From assembly GCA_040386335.1 (NCBI GenBank), contig JAZKFT010000024.1:1-64000 (forward strand): 64,000 nucleotides of DNA, read 5' to 3'. A program made the translations under genes and the position numbers. The notes beneath the pieces were generated by a model. That model was given only the letters and a program-made list of their open reading frames with translations, made no database searches and was not told the DNA's origin. Source of the stretch: JAZKFT01 sp040386335. GTDB lineage: Bacteria > Bacteroidota > Bacteroidia > Chitinophagales > Chitinophagaceae. Shown here in pieces: positions 1 through 8,637 of this stretch (its first letter is position 1; each line of letters opens with the position of its first letter).

Positions 1-1604
1 GTATTATCGGCATTCATGGGCCTTCTCACCCTTTTGCCATCAACCATCATACCTCCCGGCCACCGTTGAATGGTATCGGGCGATGTATTGTACACACCGC
101 GGCTTTCCAGCGCCGAAGCAGTTTCGGTACCAATGAATTTTTTGCCGGGGTAATCCTTCTGGAAAGAGGCCAGTTTATCGTTATGGTAATTGTAGCCTAA
201 CAGGTCAACAGCGCCCGATTCAACAATTTTATTACCAGGGCCGGGTTCGTTATTGCCTGTCGTGATTGGCCTTGTGGTATCCAGTTTGTGGATAATACCG
301 GCAAGCTCCCGGGCTATACGTGTGGCGCTGGTATCTCTTTGCTCAGGTATTTCATTTCCGATACTCCATATGATCACCGAGGGGTGGTTCCTGTCGCGCA
401 GTACCTGGTCTGTCAGATCGCGTTCGTGCCATTCATTAAAGAAAAGATGAGAGTCAAACTTCGGCCTTTTATGGACCTGCCATACGTCAAATGCTTCGTC
501 CATAATAATAAGGCCCATGCGGTCTGCAAGGTCTAAAAACTGTGGTGCGGGTGGGTTGTGCGAGGTGCGTATCGCATTTACGCCCATTTCCTTTAATATT
601 TTAAACTGCCTTTCCAGTGCATGCACATTAAATGCTGTGCCCAGGGCGCCCAGGTCATGGTGTTGGCAAACGCCGTTTATTTTCATATAAACGCCGTTCA
701 GGCTAAAGCCCTTATCCACATCAAAATTGAAATAACGGATACCCAGCGGTGTTTCATACTGGTCAACCACCACATTATTCACCAATATTTTAGTTTGTAC
801 CTTATACAGGAACGGTTTGTCAACCGACCATAAAACCGGGTTATTAATACCGAAATTTTGGCTTACAGTAGTAACCGTATCCTTTAAACCAACGCCTGTA
901 AGGGTTTTGCTTGCGACTACTTTACCATTGGCATAAATGCTGCTAACAATAGTGGCAGGTTTAGTATTGCCTGCCGCGTTTTTAATGCTAACGCTCAGGT
1001 TAACATCGGCATGGCTGGCGCTTACATTGGGTGTGGTTACAAAAGTACCCCAATGGTCAACAGCAATTTTGTTGGTGCTTATCAGCCAAACATGGCGGTA
1101 AATGCCCGAACCGGAATACCAACGGGTATTTGGCTGTAAAGAATTATCAACCTTGACAGCTATTATATTTTTACCGCCATAATTCAAATACGGCGTAAGG
1201 TCATATCTAAAACTGATATAACCGTTTGGCCGGTAACCTAAATGATGGCCGTTTATCCATACATCGCTTTTTTGATAAACACCGTCAAAAGCGATATAGA
1301 TCATTTTGCCTTTATCAGTTTGCTGGATGGTAAAGGTTTTACGGTACCAGCCGATACCGCCCGGTAAAGCGCCACCTTCCACGGTAGTGGGGTTTTCTTT
1401 TGCAAATTCGCCCTCTATGCCCCAGTCATGAGGTAAATCTAATTTTCGCCAGCTGGCATCACTAAAATCAATGTTTTGGCCGTCGGCTACGTCGCCCAGG
1501 TTAAACGTCCAGTTTTGATCAAAATCCAAAACCGACCGCCCGGTTTGCGCATGCACAACAGCCGGTAAACTGACCAGGATAAACGAGTAAAATAATTTTT
1601 TCAT
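1..1604 (-). CDS. GH2 beta-galactosidase, C-terminus cut by window edge
   Basis: Reading from ATG at 1604, 534 codons stay open to the left edge, so the stop lies outside the window. A Sec signal peptide (MKKLLFYSFILVSLPAVVHAQ) gives a periplasmic or surface enzyme. A jelly-roll sugar-binding domain follows, then an Ig-like domain, then the start of the GH2 TIM barrel. Visible GH2 signatures are NAIRTSHNPP, MDEAFDVW and the acid/base motif WSIGNE. The nucleophile Glu region lies at or beyond the edge. The family removes terminal beta-galactosyl (less often other beta-glycosyl) units. It is the last visible gene of the long minus-strand hydrolase locus. GGC and GCC codons look more common than in its neighbours, but I did not count them. 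Exact substrate is not decidable. Confidence 0.9.
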   Translation of the reverse strand, partial: MKKLFYSFILVSLPAVVHAQTGRSVLDFDQNWTFNLGDVADGQNIDFSDASWRKLDLPHDWGIEGEFAKENPTTVEGGALPGGIGWYRKTFTIQQTDKGKMIYIAFDGVYQKSDVWINGHHLGYRPNGYISFRYDLTPYLNYGGKNIIAVKVDNSLQPNTRWYSGSGIYRHVWLISTNKIAVDHWGTFVTTPNVSASHADVNLSVSIKNAAGNTKPATIVSSIYANGKVVASKTLTGVGLKDTVTTVSQNFGINNPVLWSVDKPFLYKVQTKILVNNVVVDQYETPLGIRYFNFDVDKGFSLNGVYMKINGVCQHHDLGALGTAFNVHALERQFKILKEMGVNAIRTSHNPPAPQFLDLADRMGLIIMDEAFDVWQVHKRPKFDSHLFFNEWHERDLTDQVLRDRNHPSVIIWSIGNEIPEQRDTSATRIARELAGIIHKLDTTRPITTGNNEPGPGNKIVESGAVDLLGYNYHNDKLASFQKDYPGKKFIGTETASALESRGVYNTSPDTIQRWPGGMMVDGKRVRRPMNADN

Positions 1605-1655
1605 ATGGGTTTAATAAAACAGTTTATTACAGTAAAAACATGGTTCGCCAAATGC

Positions 1656-1835
1656 TTATGGAAAATACGTGGTGAAAGGTTCATAGTCTATATCATGTGA
1701 GGAATAGATATAGATCTTTCCTTTAAACACATGGACCGAAGGGTCGGCTTTAAAAATATGTTTTACCAAAGGCTGCGAAATGGCACGCTGGTTTAAATCG
1801 TTGAAATCAATGTGCTCAATATTGTCTTCAGGCAT
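1656..1835 (-). pseudogene. truncated N-terminal remnant of a GH43 enzyme
   Basis: A 59-codon frame from ATG 1835 to TAA 1656 contains the start of a GH43 five-blade propeller: the stretch HIFKADPSVHVFKGKIYIY followed by SSHDID. The Asp of ADPS is the usual catalytic base position. After DID the similarity stops, nine unrelated residues follow, and the frame ends. A real GH43 has 300-500 residues, so about 85% is missing. There is no signal peptide. It lies 30 bases after the sugar symporter stop and would be co-transcribed with it. The best reading is a deletion scar of a cytosolic GH43 that once sat between transporter and GH2. It cannot be catalytic. Confidence 0.75.
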
Positions 1836-1865
1836 TGCTACAGTTTTGTAAAATACTGTGATGAA

Positions 1866-3299
1866 TTATGCTGTCCGTCTTGCCTTTAAATCATTTTCAA
1901 TTTGCACTTCTTTTTTCTTATCTATTTCGTAAAAAAATAGTAGCGCCACGGCAACCAGGAACGGGATGGCCGGGAAAATACTAATGAGCATTTTGGTTCC
2001 GGTTATCGCCGTCTCTGATTGTGGTATAGTGCTGTTGGCTACATAATTGTATTTGCCTAATATAAAGGACACCAATGAGCTGCCAATGCTCAATCCGGCT
2101 TTTAAGCCCACCATCATGGCCGAGAAAATAATAGCAGTGGCCCTCCTGTTATTTTTCCACTCACTAAAATCTGCTACGTCGGCAATCATTGTCCATAAAA
2201 TGGGTGTGCTGATACCGTAAAAGAAACCATGCAATACCTGCGCGCCAAAAATGATCCCGATCGATTTGGGCGGGAAAAAATAGAAGAAGATGATAAACAA
2301 CGTAGAGATAAACAGCGATATCATAAACACATTACGCTTGCCATATTTATTGGCGAATGTTTGCGACAGCATAATGCCAATTAAACCAACCAGAATGCCG
2401 CCGCCATTGAATACACCAAGTCCAAGTGATGTATCGTTCTCAAATTTTGGCAGGAAACTTTTGAATGGTTCCAGGAATGAAGTAAGCTCTGCTTTGTCAA
2501 CGAAGTTTTCAAAATAATACACATATGAACCACCTTTCATTGCCAGCGTGATAAATACCAAAGTGGTCACTACGAGCATGATAACCCATGGTTTATTTTT
2601 CGACAGGTCGGACAAGTCTTCCTTTAAAGTTGATTTTTGATCGGGCTTTGGTATAACGCGCTCCCTTGTCGTTAAAAAGCAAATAATGAGCATGACTGTG
2701 CCTATTATGGCAAGTACTGTCATCACTTTGGCGATGCCGATGGCTTTGGCTTCAATGCTCTCACCACCACCCGCCTTAATGATAAAATTGTACATAAATA
2801 CCTGGACAAAAAACTGGGCAAACATCACCGCCACAAAACGATATGCCCCAATGCTGTTCCTTTCTTTCATGTCGCCTGTAATGACGCCGCTTAAAGCTGA
2901 GTAAGGCAGGTTGTTTGCCGCATACAACAACAACAAAAGTGCATAGGTGACAACCGCATATATCACTTTTCCCTGGTATGCAAAATCAGGGGTTCTGAAA
3001 GCTAGTAGTGAAACCACTCCAAGAGGTACAGCCGTCCATAAAATCCACGGCCGGAATTTCCCCCACCTGCTTTTTGTTCTGTCTGCGATGGCGCCCATAA
3101 TGGGGTTAAATGCAAATGCGGCAACTAACCCAACAATCAGGGTTAGCATGGAAGCATGTTCAGATTTCAGACCGAAAATATTCAGGTAGTAATAAGATAT
3201 CCAGGTTACTAAAGTTTGAAAAACAAGGTTGGCTGCAAGGTCGCCCAGGCTATAACCAACCTTTTCCATCACGGATAATTTCTGATTGCTGGATGTCAT
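1866..3299 (-). CDS. GPH-family sugar:cation symporter (xyloside/pentoside transporter type)
   Basis: This 477-residue polytopic inner-membrane protein has about 12 hydrophobic segments and the glycoside-pentoside-hexuronide (MelB/XynP/YicJ) layout: an N-terminal MEKVGYSLGDLAANLVFQ segment, the loop ADRTKSRWGKFRPW, and later IADVADFSEWKNNRRATA. Those loops are family hallmarks. The family imports oligosaccharides or glycosides with Na+ or H+. It lies 22 bases after the GH10 xylanase gene, so import of xylo- or arabinoxylo-oligosaccharides is the natural inference. Length is normal and no frame damage is seen. It is the only sugar importer of the inner membrane in the hydrolase locus. Confidence 0.9.
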   Translation of the reverse strand: MTSSNQKLSVMEKVGYSLGDLAANLVFQTLVTWISYYYLNIFGLKSEHASMLTLIVGLVAAFAFNPIMGAIADRTKSRWGKFRPWILWTAVPLGVVSLLAFRTPDFAYQGKVIYAVVTYALLLLLYAANNLPYSALSGVITGDMKERNSIGAYRFVAVMFAQFFVQVFMYNFIIKAGGGESIEAKAIGIAKVMTVLAIIGTVMLIICFLTTRERVIPKPDQKSTLKEDLSDLSKNKPWVIMLVVTTLVFITLAMKGGSYVYYFENFVDKAELTSFLEPFKSFLPKFENDTSLGLGVFNGGGILVGLIGIMLSQTFANKYGKRNVFMISLFISTLFIIFFYFFPPKSIGIIFGAQVLHGFFYGISTPILWTMIADVADFSEWKNNRRATAIIFSAMMVGLKAGLSIGSSLVSFILGKYNYVANSTIPQSETAITGTKMLISIFPAIPFLVAVALLFFYEIDKKKEVQIENDLKARRTA

Positions 3300-3321
3300 A
3301 GGGATGTTGTATTAAGGCTGT

Positions 3322-4446
3322 TTATTTTTTAAGTGAAACCACAGAATAAAATGCCGGCTTGGGTTTGTAGCTACGGTCAAATAGTAGAGGATAATTTGTT
3401 CTTCCAGGAATGGGCCATCCGTTCAGCCAGCTTTGGCCATCGTTGACACCCCAAAAGGTTACGCGGTCCACATTGTCTTTGTATTTTAAAAATAACTGGA
3501 ACAAGGCCTTGTAGTCATCCGCTAACTGCTGCTGAACATTGTCCGGTAAACCTTTTACATAGGGGTTAGAAGAAGAATCAGCCCTCATTCTCTGGCCCAC
3601 GTCAGCGCCCTGGAAATTACGTTGCAATACTTCGATATCCAATTCGGTGAACGCTACTTTTAACCCTAATGCTGAATATTCTTTTATGCTCTCTTCAATA
3701 TCTTTCAATGGAATTTTTCCCAGGTGCCAGTGGCCCTGGATGCCCACACCATCTATACGAACGCCTGCATTTTGAATTTTTTTAATCAAAGCAATACAAC
3801 CCGCCCTTTTTTTAGGTTGTTCGTTATTATAGTCGTTATAGTACAATTGGGTGTTAGGTGCTGCAGCGTCCGCAATCCTGAATGCATCTGTCACAAAATC
3901 ACCACCCAGTTTTTGCAGGAAAACACTGTTACGCATCGTGCCATCTTCATTCAAAGCTTCATTCACCACATCCCAGGAAAATACTTTTTTATCATACCTG
4001 GATGCGACTGTCTGGATATGCGTGTTGAAAAACGTTTTAAAAGAATCGACATCTTTGATTCTTCTTGCAAATGCAGGCAACTGGCTATGCCAGATAAGGG
4101 TATGTGCATTTATCTGGATGTCGTTTTTCTTGCAATATTCTACCATTTTATCTGCCAGGGTGAAATTATAGGTTTCCCATTGCGGGTGAATAATCTCCGC
4201 CTTCATAATGTTTTCCGGGGTAGCAGTGTTAAACTGTTGTGCAATGAGGGTAGCGGCCTGCGGGTCTCTTTCCTCAATTTGCCCGTTGTTAAGTGCCGTA
4301 CCAATGGTGAAATCTTTTTTGAAGAGTTTCTTTAATGACGCTGGCTCATCAGGGCCTGATGCATTTTTCGTCTGCGAACAAGACAGGGAAGCAAGTAACA
4401 TTACAGCAACACAGGCTTTTGGGGTAAATGGATTCTTGTTAAGCAT
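3322..4446 (-). CDS. GH10 endo-beta-1,4-xylanase, lipoprotein
   Basis: A 374-residue single-domain GH10. A lipobox (LASLSC, Cys23) follows a hydrophobic stretch, so the mature protein is a lipoprotein, plausibly on the outer membrane or cell surface. The acid/base motif WDVVNEAL places Glu163 and the nucleophile motif FTELDIEV places Glu268. Substrate-cleft signatures HTLIWHSQLP and GIQGHWHL are intact. Length equals a bare GH10 barrel, with no binding module or insertion. The enzyme cuts internal xylan bonds. It is first in a probable unit with the symporter just downstream (22-base gap). It lies after a 354-base intergenic stretch, which suggests its own promoter, though I found no clear TAnnTTTG box. 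Confidence 0.95.
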   Translation of the reverse strand: MLNKNPFTPKACVAVMLLASLSCSQTKNASGPDEPASLKKLFKKDFTIGTALNNGQIEERDPQAATLIAQQFNTATPENIMKAEIIHPQWETYNFTLADKMVEYCKKNDIQINAHTLIWHSQLPAFARRIKDVDSFKTFFNTHIQTVASRYDKKVFSWDVVNEALNEDGTMRNSVFLQKLGGDFVTDAFRIADAAAPNTQLYYNDYNNEQPKKRAGCIALIKKIQNAGVRIDGVGIQGHWHLGKIPLKDIEESIKEYSALGLKVAFTELDIEVLQRNFQGADVGQRMRADSSSNPYVKGLPDNVQQQLADDYKALFQLFLKYKDNVDRVTFWGVNDGQSWLNGWPIPGRTNYPLLFDRSYKPKPAFYSVVSLKK

Positions 4447-4800
4447 TTTGTTTGTTTTTTTATGTTATTATTTCAAGGGATCCGGAAACCTAACCAGGTA
4501 TTCCCGAAATCCATATGTTATATTTATAATGCAACTCCTGGAGCTGCAGTTCCAGATGTTAGTTTGTGATGGTGTACTTTTTAAAATATAGGCGCCAGGG
4601 TGCTTATACTATTTTTCTTGTAGCCTTTATTTGGTGAAAGAGTGCGCCGGGAAAGTGTAGTTAAGCTTATTGGTTTTATTACAACTGTAGTTTCAACAGG
4701 TGGATATTCAGAATTATTACATCAAGGTTGCCGACTTAATTTTGAAACGTAAATTGGTAACATGTTTAGCATGAATTTATTCATGACGATCATTAAAAAA
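4447..4800. other. intergenic stretch, upstream of GH10
   Basis: I found no coding frame and no decayed gene on either strand. It holds a near-perfect 18-base dyad (4538-4555) listed separately. Close to the GH43 stop there is a short inverted repeat (CATGAATTTATTCATG) whose loop is too short for a convincing terminator. The region must contain the end of the GH43 transcript and probably the promoter for the GH10-symporter unit. Confidence 0.5.
4538..4555. repeat. 18-base near-perfect palindrome upstream of GH10
   Basis: CTGGAGCTGCAGTTCCAG is self-complementary except for one pair, with flanking AAC/GTT also symmetric. It sits 92 bases before the xylanase start codon. It differs from the LacI-type palindrome seen elsewhere here. 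It could be an operator for another regulator or simply chance. No family can be named. Confidence 0.35.
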
Positions 4801-6168
4801 CTATTCAAAACGAATCCAGTCTATCGAAGATTTGCTACCCGTTCTGCTCTTAATGAAAAGATGTTGAATGCCCTTTACCGTTGTTAGTAATGGTAATGTA
4901 ATGAGTTGGAATGTGCCGGTTATACCCACATTTATTTCAGAAATGATTTTTCCGGTAGCGCTACCAACTCTCACTTCCAGCGTCCCGCCAGTTTCGGAGG
5001 ATGCGCTAACAATGATTTTTTTAGGTGAAATTTTACTAAAATCCACTGTATTGTATTGAACCCAGGCACCAGGTTCATTAAAGATGGTTTTCCAACCTTT
5101 AAATCTATCCAACGTATCCAGGAATTCGACAGATACACCGGTTTTGCTAATTTGGGAATACCGATCAATTTGAATTTCGTTTGCAGCTTTTGTGATGCCG
5201 ATACCCCTTAAAGTTGGCAGTACTTTTGCGATCGTTCCATCTTCGTTAAAGGATAGGCTGTCGGCCCTGACAGAGCGGGCTTTATCAAAACTGGGCGAAT
5301 AGTCTTTATTGTGGTAAAATAAATACCATTGGTTTTTAAATTGTACCAATGAATGATGATTGGTCCAGCAACCGGATTCAGATTCGTCCATGATCACACC
5401 TGTCATTTTAAATGGGCCCATAGGGTTATCGCCCATGGCATATTCCAGTCTTTCAATTTTGTTTTCAACATGTGGAAAGGTTAGATAATACTTACCCATT
5501 CTTTCAAAGACGTAGGGGCCTTCCTTTAATCCTTTAGTGGGCAAATTTTCCAGTGTTTTCACTTCAGAATCCAGTTCCAGCATGTTGGCTTTGAGCTTTG
5601 CTGCGAAAATATTTCCGGCCGACCAGTAGAGATATGCCTGCCCGTCTTTATCAATAAACACATTGGGGTCGATGCCACGAACGCCTTTGATAGGCAACGG
5701 TTCGGCTATGTAAGGGCCTTCTGGTTTGTCTGCCACTGCTACACCTATCGTAAATCCCCTGCCATTGGTCACCGTATCTTTTGGTGAAGTGGGGTAATAG
5801 AAATAATATTTCCCGTTTCTCTCAATGCAATCTGGTGCCCACATACTATAGCTATTGGGACGGACCCATGGAATTTCATTTTGCGTTACGATCACACCAT
5901 GGTCCGCCCAGTCGGTAAGATTTGTGGAAGAGAACACATGATAGTCTTCCATGCAAAACCACCCTACACGTCCCTTGCCTTCTGTAGCAAGGATATCATG
6001 GGAAGGGAATAAAAAAACTTTATCTCCGAATACCCTGGCTGTAGGGTCAGCAGAGTACTGGTTTCGTATAATTGGATTTTGCGCAAACAGAACTGGATCT
6101 GCGGTTGTAAACAACAGCGATGTATAAAAAAATAAATACCGCAGCTTAGAAACAAGAGGCTTTTTCAC
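4801..6168 (-). CDS. GH43 glycosidase with C-terminal CBM6-like domain
   Basis: The GH43 propeller shows all three acidic residues: SADPT (base, Asp41), GIDPNVF (Asp167) and KEGPYVF (acid, Glu216), counted from the start chosen here. A CBM6-like beta-sandwich forms the last 110-120 residues and ends SSIDWIRFE. Such enzymes release arabinofuranose or xylose from arabinoxylan. I place the start at GTG 6168 because it gives a clean signal peptide (MKKPLVSKLRYLFFYTS). The ATG at 6231 gives no signal peptide and would put a promoter and operator inside the gene. The gene has its own promoter with a LacI-type operator (6183-6214) and follows a hairpin terminator, so it is a separate transcription unit. 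The GTG start is inference. Confidence 0.85.
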   Translation of the reverse strand: MKKPLVSKLRYLFFYTSLLFTTADPVLFAQNPIIRNQYSADPTARVFGDKVFLFPSHDILATEGKGRVGWFCMEDYHVFSSTNLTDWADHGVIVTQNEIPWVRPNSYSMWAPDCIERNGKYYFYYPTSPKDTVTNGRGFTIGVAVADKPEGPYIAEPLPIKGVRGIDPNVFIDKDGQAYLYWSAGNIFAAKLKANMLELDSEVKTLENLPTKGLKEGPYVFERMGKYYLTFPHVENKIERLEYAMGDNPMGPFKMTGVIMDESESGCWTNHHSLVQFKNQWYLFYHNKDYSPSFDKARSVRADSLSFNEDGTIAKVLPTLRGIGITKAANEIQIDRYSQISKTGVSVEFLDTLDRFKGWKTIFNEPGAWVQYNTVDFSKISPKKIIVSASSETGGTLEVRVGSATGKIISEINVGITGTFQLITLPLLTTVKGIQHLFIKSRTGSKSSIDWIRFE

Positions 6169-6182
6169 AGGCAATCTTTTTT

Positions 6183-6214
6183 CAAATGTAATCGATTGCA
6201 CAACCTGAACCAAA
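6183..6214 (-). promoter_or_regulatory. Bacteroidota promoter overlapped by LacI-type operator
   Basis: On the minus strand a -33 TTTG (6211-6214) is followed after exactly 20 bases by TACATTTG (6183-6190), a full match to the TAnnTTTG -7 box. The palindrome-like TGCAATCGATTACA (6187-6200) covers the end of the spacer and the first half of the -7 box. The same motif lies before the lacI gene at 60,133. A repressor bound here would block the promoter. It drives the GH43 at 4801-6168, with a very short leader if translation starts at 6168. Confidence 0.75.
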
Positions 6215-6371
6215 AAAGAATCAACAAACATCCGGGCTTGCAGTGTCACTCAATATTTATTTTATGTACCACCTGCGGGTATTAGAAATGACCATGGATT
6301 TTGATTCGGAAAAATGCTTCAGTTTTCAAGGTACTCCCTGTAGTATATCCGGGTGAGTTTGAAGCTTCTGC

Positions 6372-6410
6372 AAAGTAAAACAGCCGGCTTTTTAGCGGCT
6401 ATTTTACTTT
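6372..6410 (-). terminator. hairpin terminator after GH51
   Basis: A 9-bp A/T arm (AAAGTAAAA with TTTTACTTT) plus a 5-bp G/C core (AGCCG with CGGCT), one internal mismatch and a 9-base loop. The A-rich then T-rich arms give the look of a bidirectional intrinsic terminator. It lies 30 bases after the GH51 stop and before the GH43 promoter, so it separates the two units. Confidence 0.6.
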
Positions 6411-6439
6411 AACGTACAATACTTATTCCTTTATGCCCC

Positions 6440-8575
6440 TTATTTTATTTGCAGTTGTATGATACTTACTGAATAAGGTGGCAGTGTTTGTTCAAAACTT
6501 TTCTTCACCCCATTTATTGCACTGCTGGCAGGAACAATCTTTTCTGGTTCTGTAATACTGTTGGTGTCTTCCGGTTTATTACCTTTTAATACAATTAGTG
6601 TTGCATTATCTGCCACAGATTTAATACCCTGCAAATCAATTTGTACCTGTTGCGATTTGCTTGTTGTATTTATTAGTTTTAAATAAGTGATACCGGTTTT
6701 TGCGTCTTTAGTTGCAGCGTAAAATAACGTGGGTACCGGTTTTGGTTTAGTATTTTCTGTGCTGTCTCTCCTCGACATTGGCCGATCCTGCATGGGAACG
6801 TTTTCGGCTGTTACCGGCACAATTTTGTTACCCAGATTTTGACTAAACAGTGTTTGAACATAGTATGCCGGTGAGCCGTAGCTTGTTAACGCATTGTATC
6901 CTATTAAGTCAGAATCCCATTGCCATGCTTTAGGGGCGGTACTTGTTGCAGTATTTACATTTACAAACAATGGTGCATAGCACGACATAATAATATGATC
7001 TGAATTTCTTTCCATGCCTGCCATCCAGGCTGCATCGCCCAGGGCGGCGATTAGGTTGGTGGTGGGTGCTCCTTCCCTTGTTGCCCATTCTCCCACAAAA
7101 ATTTTAGGTCCGTTCCGGTCGTATTTATCATACTGCGAAGCATTGGCCCACATTTCCCAGGTATTGCGATAGTAATGTTCGTCCAGCACCGCTGGTTTCT
7201 TGCCGGAGGTTACTTTCAGGTTTGGATATTGTGCATCAGCAATGCTGGAAATACAGGTTATTTTCGGGTATTTTTTTTCAATGGTTTCGCGAAACTGGGT
7301 GAACCTGCCATCGTAACTGCCAGACCGGTCAAACCAGTCTTCGTTCCCAACCTCAACATAGGTCATTTTAAAGGGAGCAGGGTGACCATCGGCTGCACGT
7401 TTTGCACCCCAGTAGGTTTTTGTGTCACCGATTATATATTCTATTTCATCAAGTGCATCGTCTATATAAGGTTGTAATAAAGGGCCGGCATCTACATGGT
7501 CTCCGTTAAGGGCATAGCCTGCAAATACCCCCAGTAATGGTTCGGCTCCAATCTCTTCACACCACAACAGAAATTCGAGTAAACCCATGCCGTCTGTCGG
7601 GCGATAACCCCAGGACCCTTTATGCCCTGGCCGGTGTTCCAAAGGCCCTAGTGTTTCCTTCCATGGAAAAGCATCTGTGAGCAAGGGCCCTTCCAGGAAA
7701 TTGCCACCCGGGAAACGTAAAAAAGTCGGTTTCATATCAATCATCATTTTCGTTAGATCGGGGCGGTTTCCATTGACACGATTGTTATGTGTTGGAGGGA
7801 ATAAAGAAACAAGATTGAAATAGTACAAGCCTACCCTGTTAGTTGAGATGACAAAGCGTGCATCTGTGGTTGGTTTAACATTAGCACCAGTTCTTAGTGT
7901 AAGTTCATACTTTTTCCAAAAGGCACTTTTAACCAGGTTGACGGTGCCGGAAGCATATACAATTTTTCCATCATTGCTTTCAATACTTACAGTTATGGGA
8001 CCCGCGGTACTATCGCCGATAACCGGAGGGGCAGGCTGTGTGGGCGCAGGAGCACCTGGTCTCCGCGGAAATTGCATGCTGCCAGCCCCTTTGATATAAA
8101 AAGATGCATTGTAAGCAGTATTTGGTTGTACAGGAATGCCCCAATAACCCTCATTGGCAATGCCAACACGGGTTCCCGCCTTTTCCACCATTAATCGAAG
8201 GCATGTTTGTAAAGCACCGGTAATGGCATGCCGGCGTTCATCAAAAGGAACATTGTCCTGCGAAGCAGCCATCAATTTAATGGATGCTTTTGTGTTTAGG
8301 GTATCATCCTGTACAAGGCTCCATCCTTCAGGTTTAGTAGTATTGTCTTTAAATATCCGGTTGCGAATCAGTTCGGCATACAGCCCACCGTCGTAGGAGT
8401 GATTGATTTCTTCTGTCATTAACCCATATAGCATGGGACTTACACCCTTATTGGCGTTAGTAAAATCCAGGGTTAACTTCGGGGTTTGGGCGCCGGCATT
8501 TACTGCACACAATATGACGATCGCAATGATGCCCAGGCAGTTGTGTACAAGACGGGTTGAAAAATGGGTTCTCAT
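6440..8575 (-). CDS. GH51 alpha-L-arabinofuranosidase, large form with CBM4_9-like domain
   Basis: A 711-residue secreted protein with a Sec signal ending near NAGAQ. It has an N-terminal GH51 start (SPMLYGLMTEEINHSYDGGLY), an inserted carbohydrate-binding-like domain (about 90-260) and then the catalytic barrel. FLRFPGGNFLEG is the family signature, VEVGNEDW gives acid/base Glu412 and VGEWATREG gives nucleophile Glu496. A C-terminal beta domain follows. A Pro-rich stretch (about 171-188) sits inside the binding domain. The length fits the large GH51 group of plant and Bacteroidota enzymes, compared with about 500 for the classic type. The role is removing arabinofuranose side chains from arabinoxylan. 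It is followed by a hairpin terminator. Confidence 0.92.
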   Translation of the reverse strand: MRTHFSTRLVHNCLGIIAIVILCAVNAGAQTPKLTLDFTNANKGVSPMLYGLMTEEINHSYDGGLYAELIRNRIFKDNTTKPEGWSLVQDDTLNTKASIKLMAASQDNVPFDERRHAITGALQTCLRLMVEKAGTRVGIANEGYWGIPVQPNTAYNASFYIKGAGSMQFPRRPGAPAPTQPAPPVIGDSTAGPITVSIESNDGKIVYASGTVNLVKSAFWKKYELTLRTGANVKPTTDARFVISTNRVGLYYFNLVSLFPPTHNNRVNGNRPDLTKMMIDMKPTFLRFPGGNFLEGPLLTDAFPWKETLGPLEHRPGHKGSWGYRPTDGMGLLEFLLWCEEIGAEPLLGVFAGYALNGDHVDAGPLLQPYIDDALDEIEYIIGDTKTYWGAKRAADGHPAPFKMTYVEVGNEDWFDRSGSYDGRFTQFRETIEKKYPKITCISSIADAQYPNLKVTSGKKPAVLDEHYYRNTWEMWANASQYDKYDRNGPKIFVGEWATREGAPTTNLIAALGDAAWMAGMERNSDHIIMSCYAPLFVNVNTATSTAPKAWQWDSDLIGYNALTSYGSPAYYVQTLFSQNLGNKIVPVTAENVPMQDRPMSRRDSTENTKPKPVPTLFYAATKDAKTGITYLKLINTTSKSQQVQIDLQGIKSVADNATLIVLKGNKPEDTNSITEPEKIVPASSAINGVKKSFEQTLPPYSVSIIQLQIK

Positions 8576-8637
8576 GCTTTTTTCTTTTAAATGTGACCGT
8601 TGTTTTCGCCAGGGAAACTGGCGTTTTGGTGGTGATT

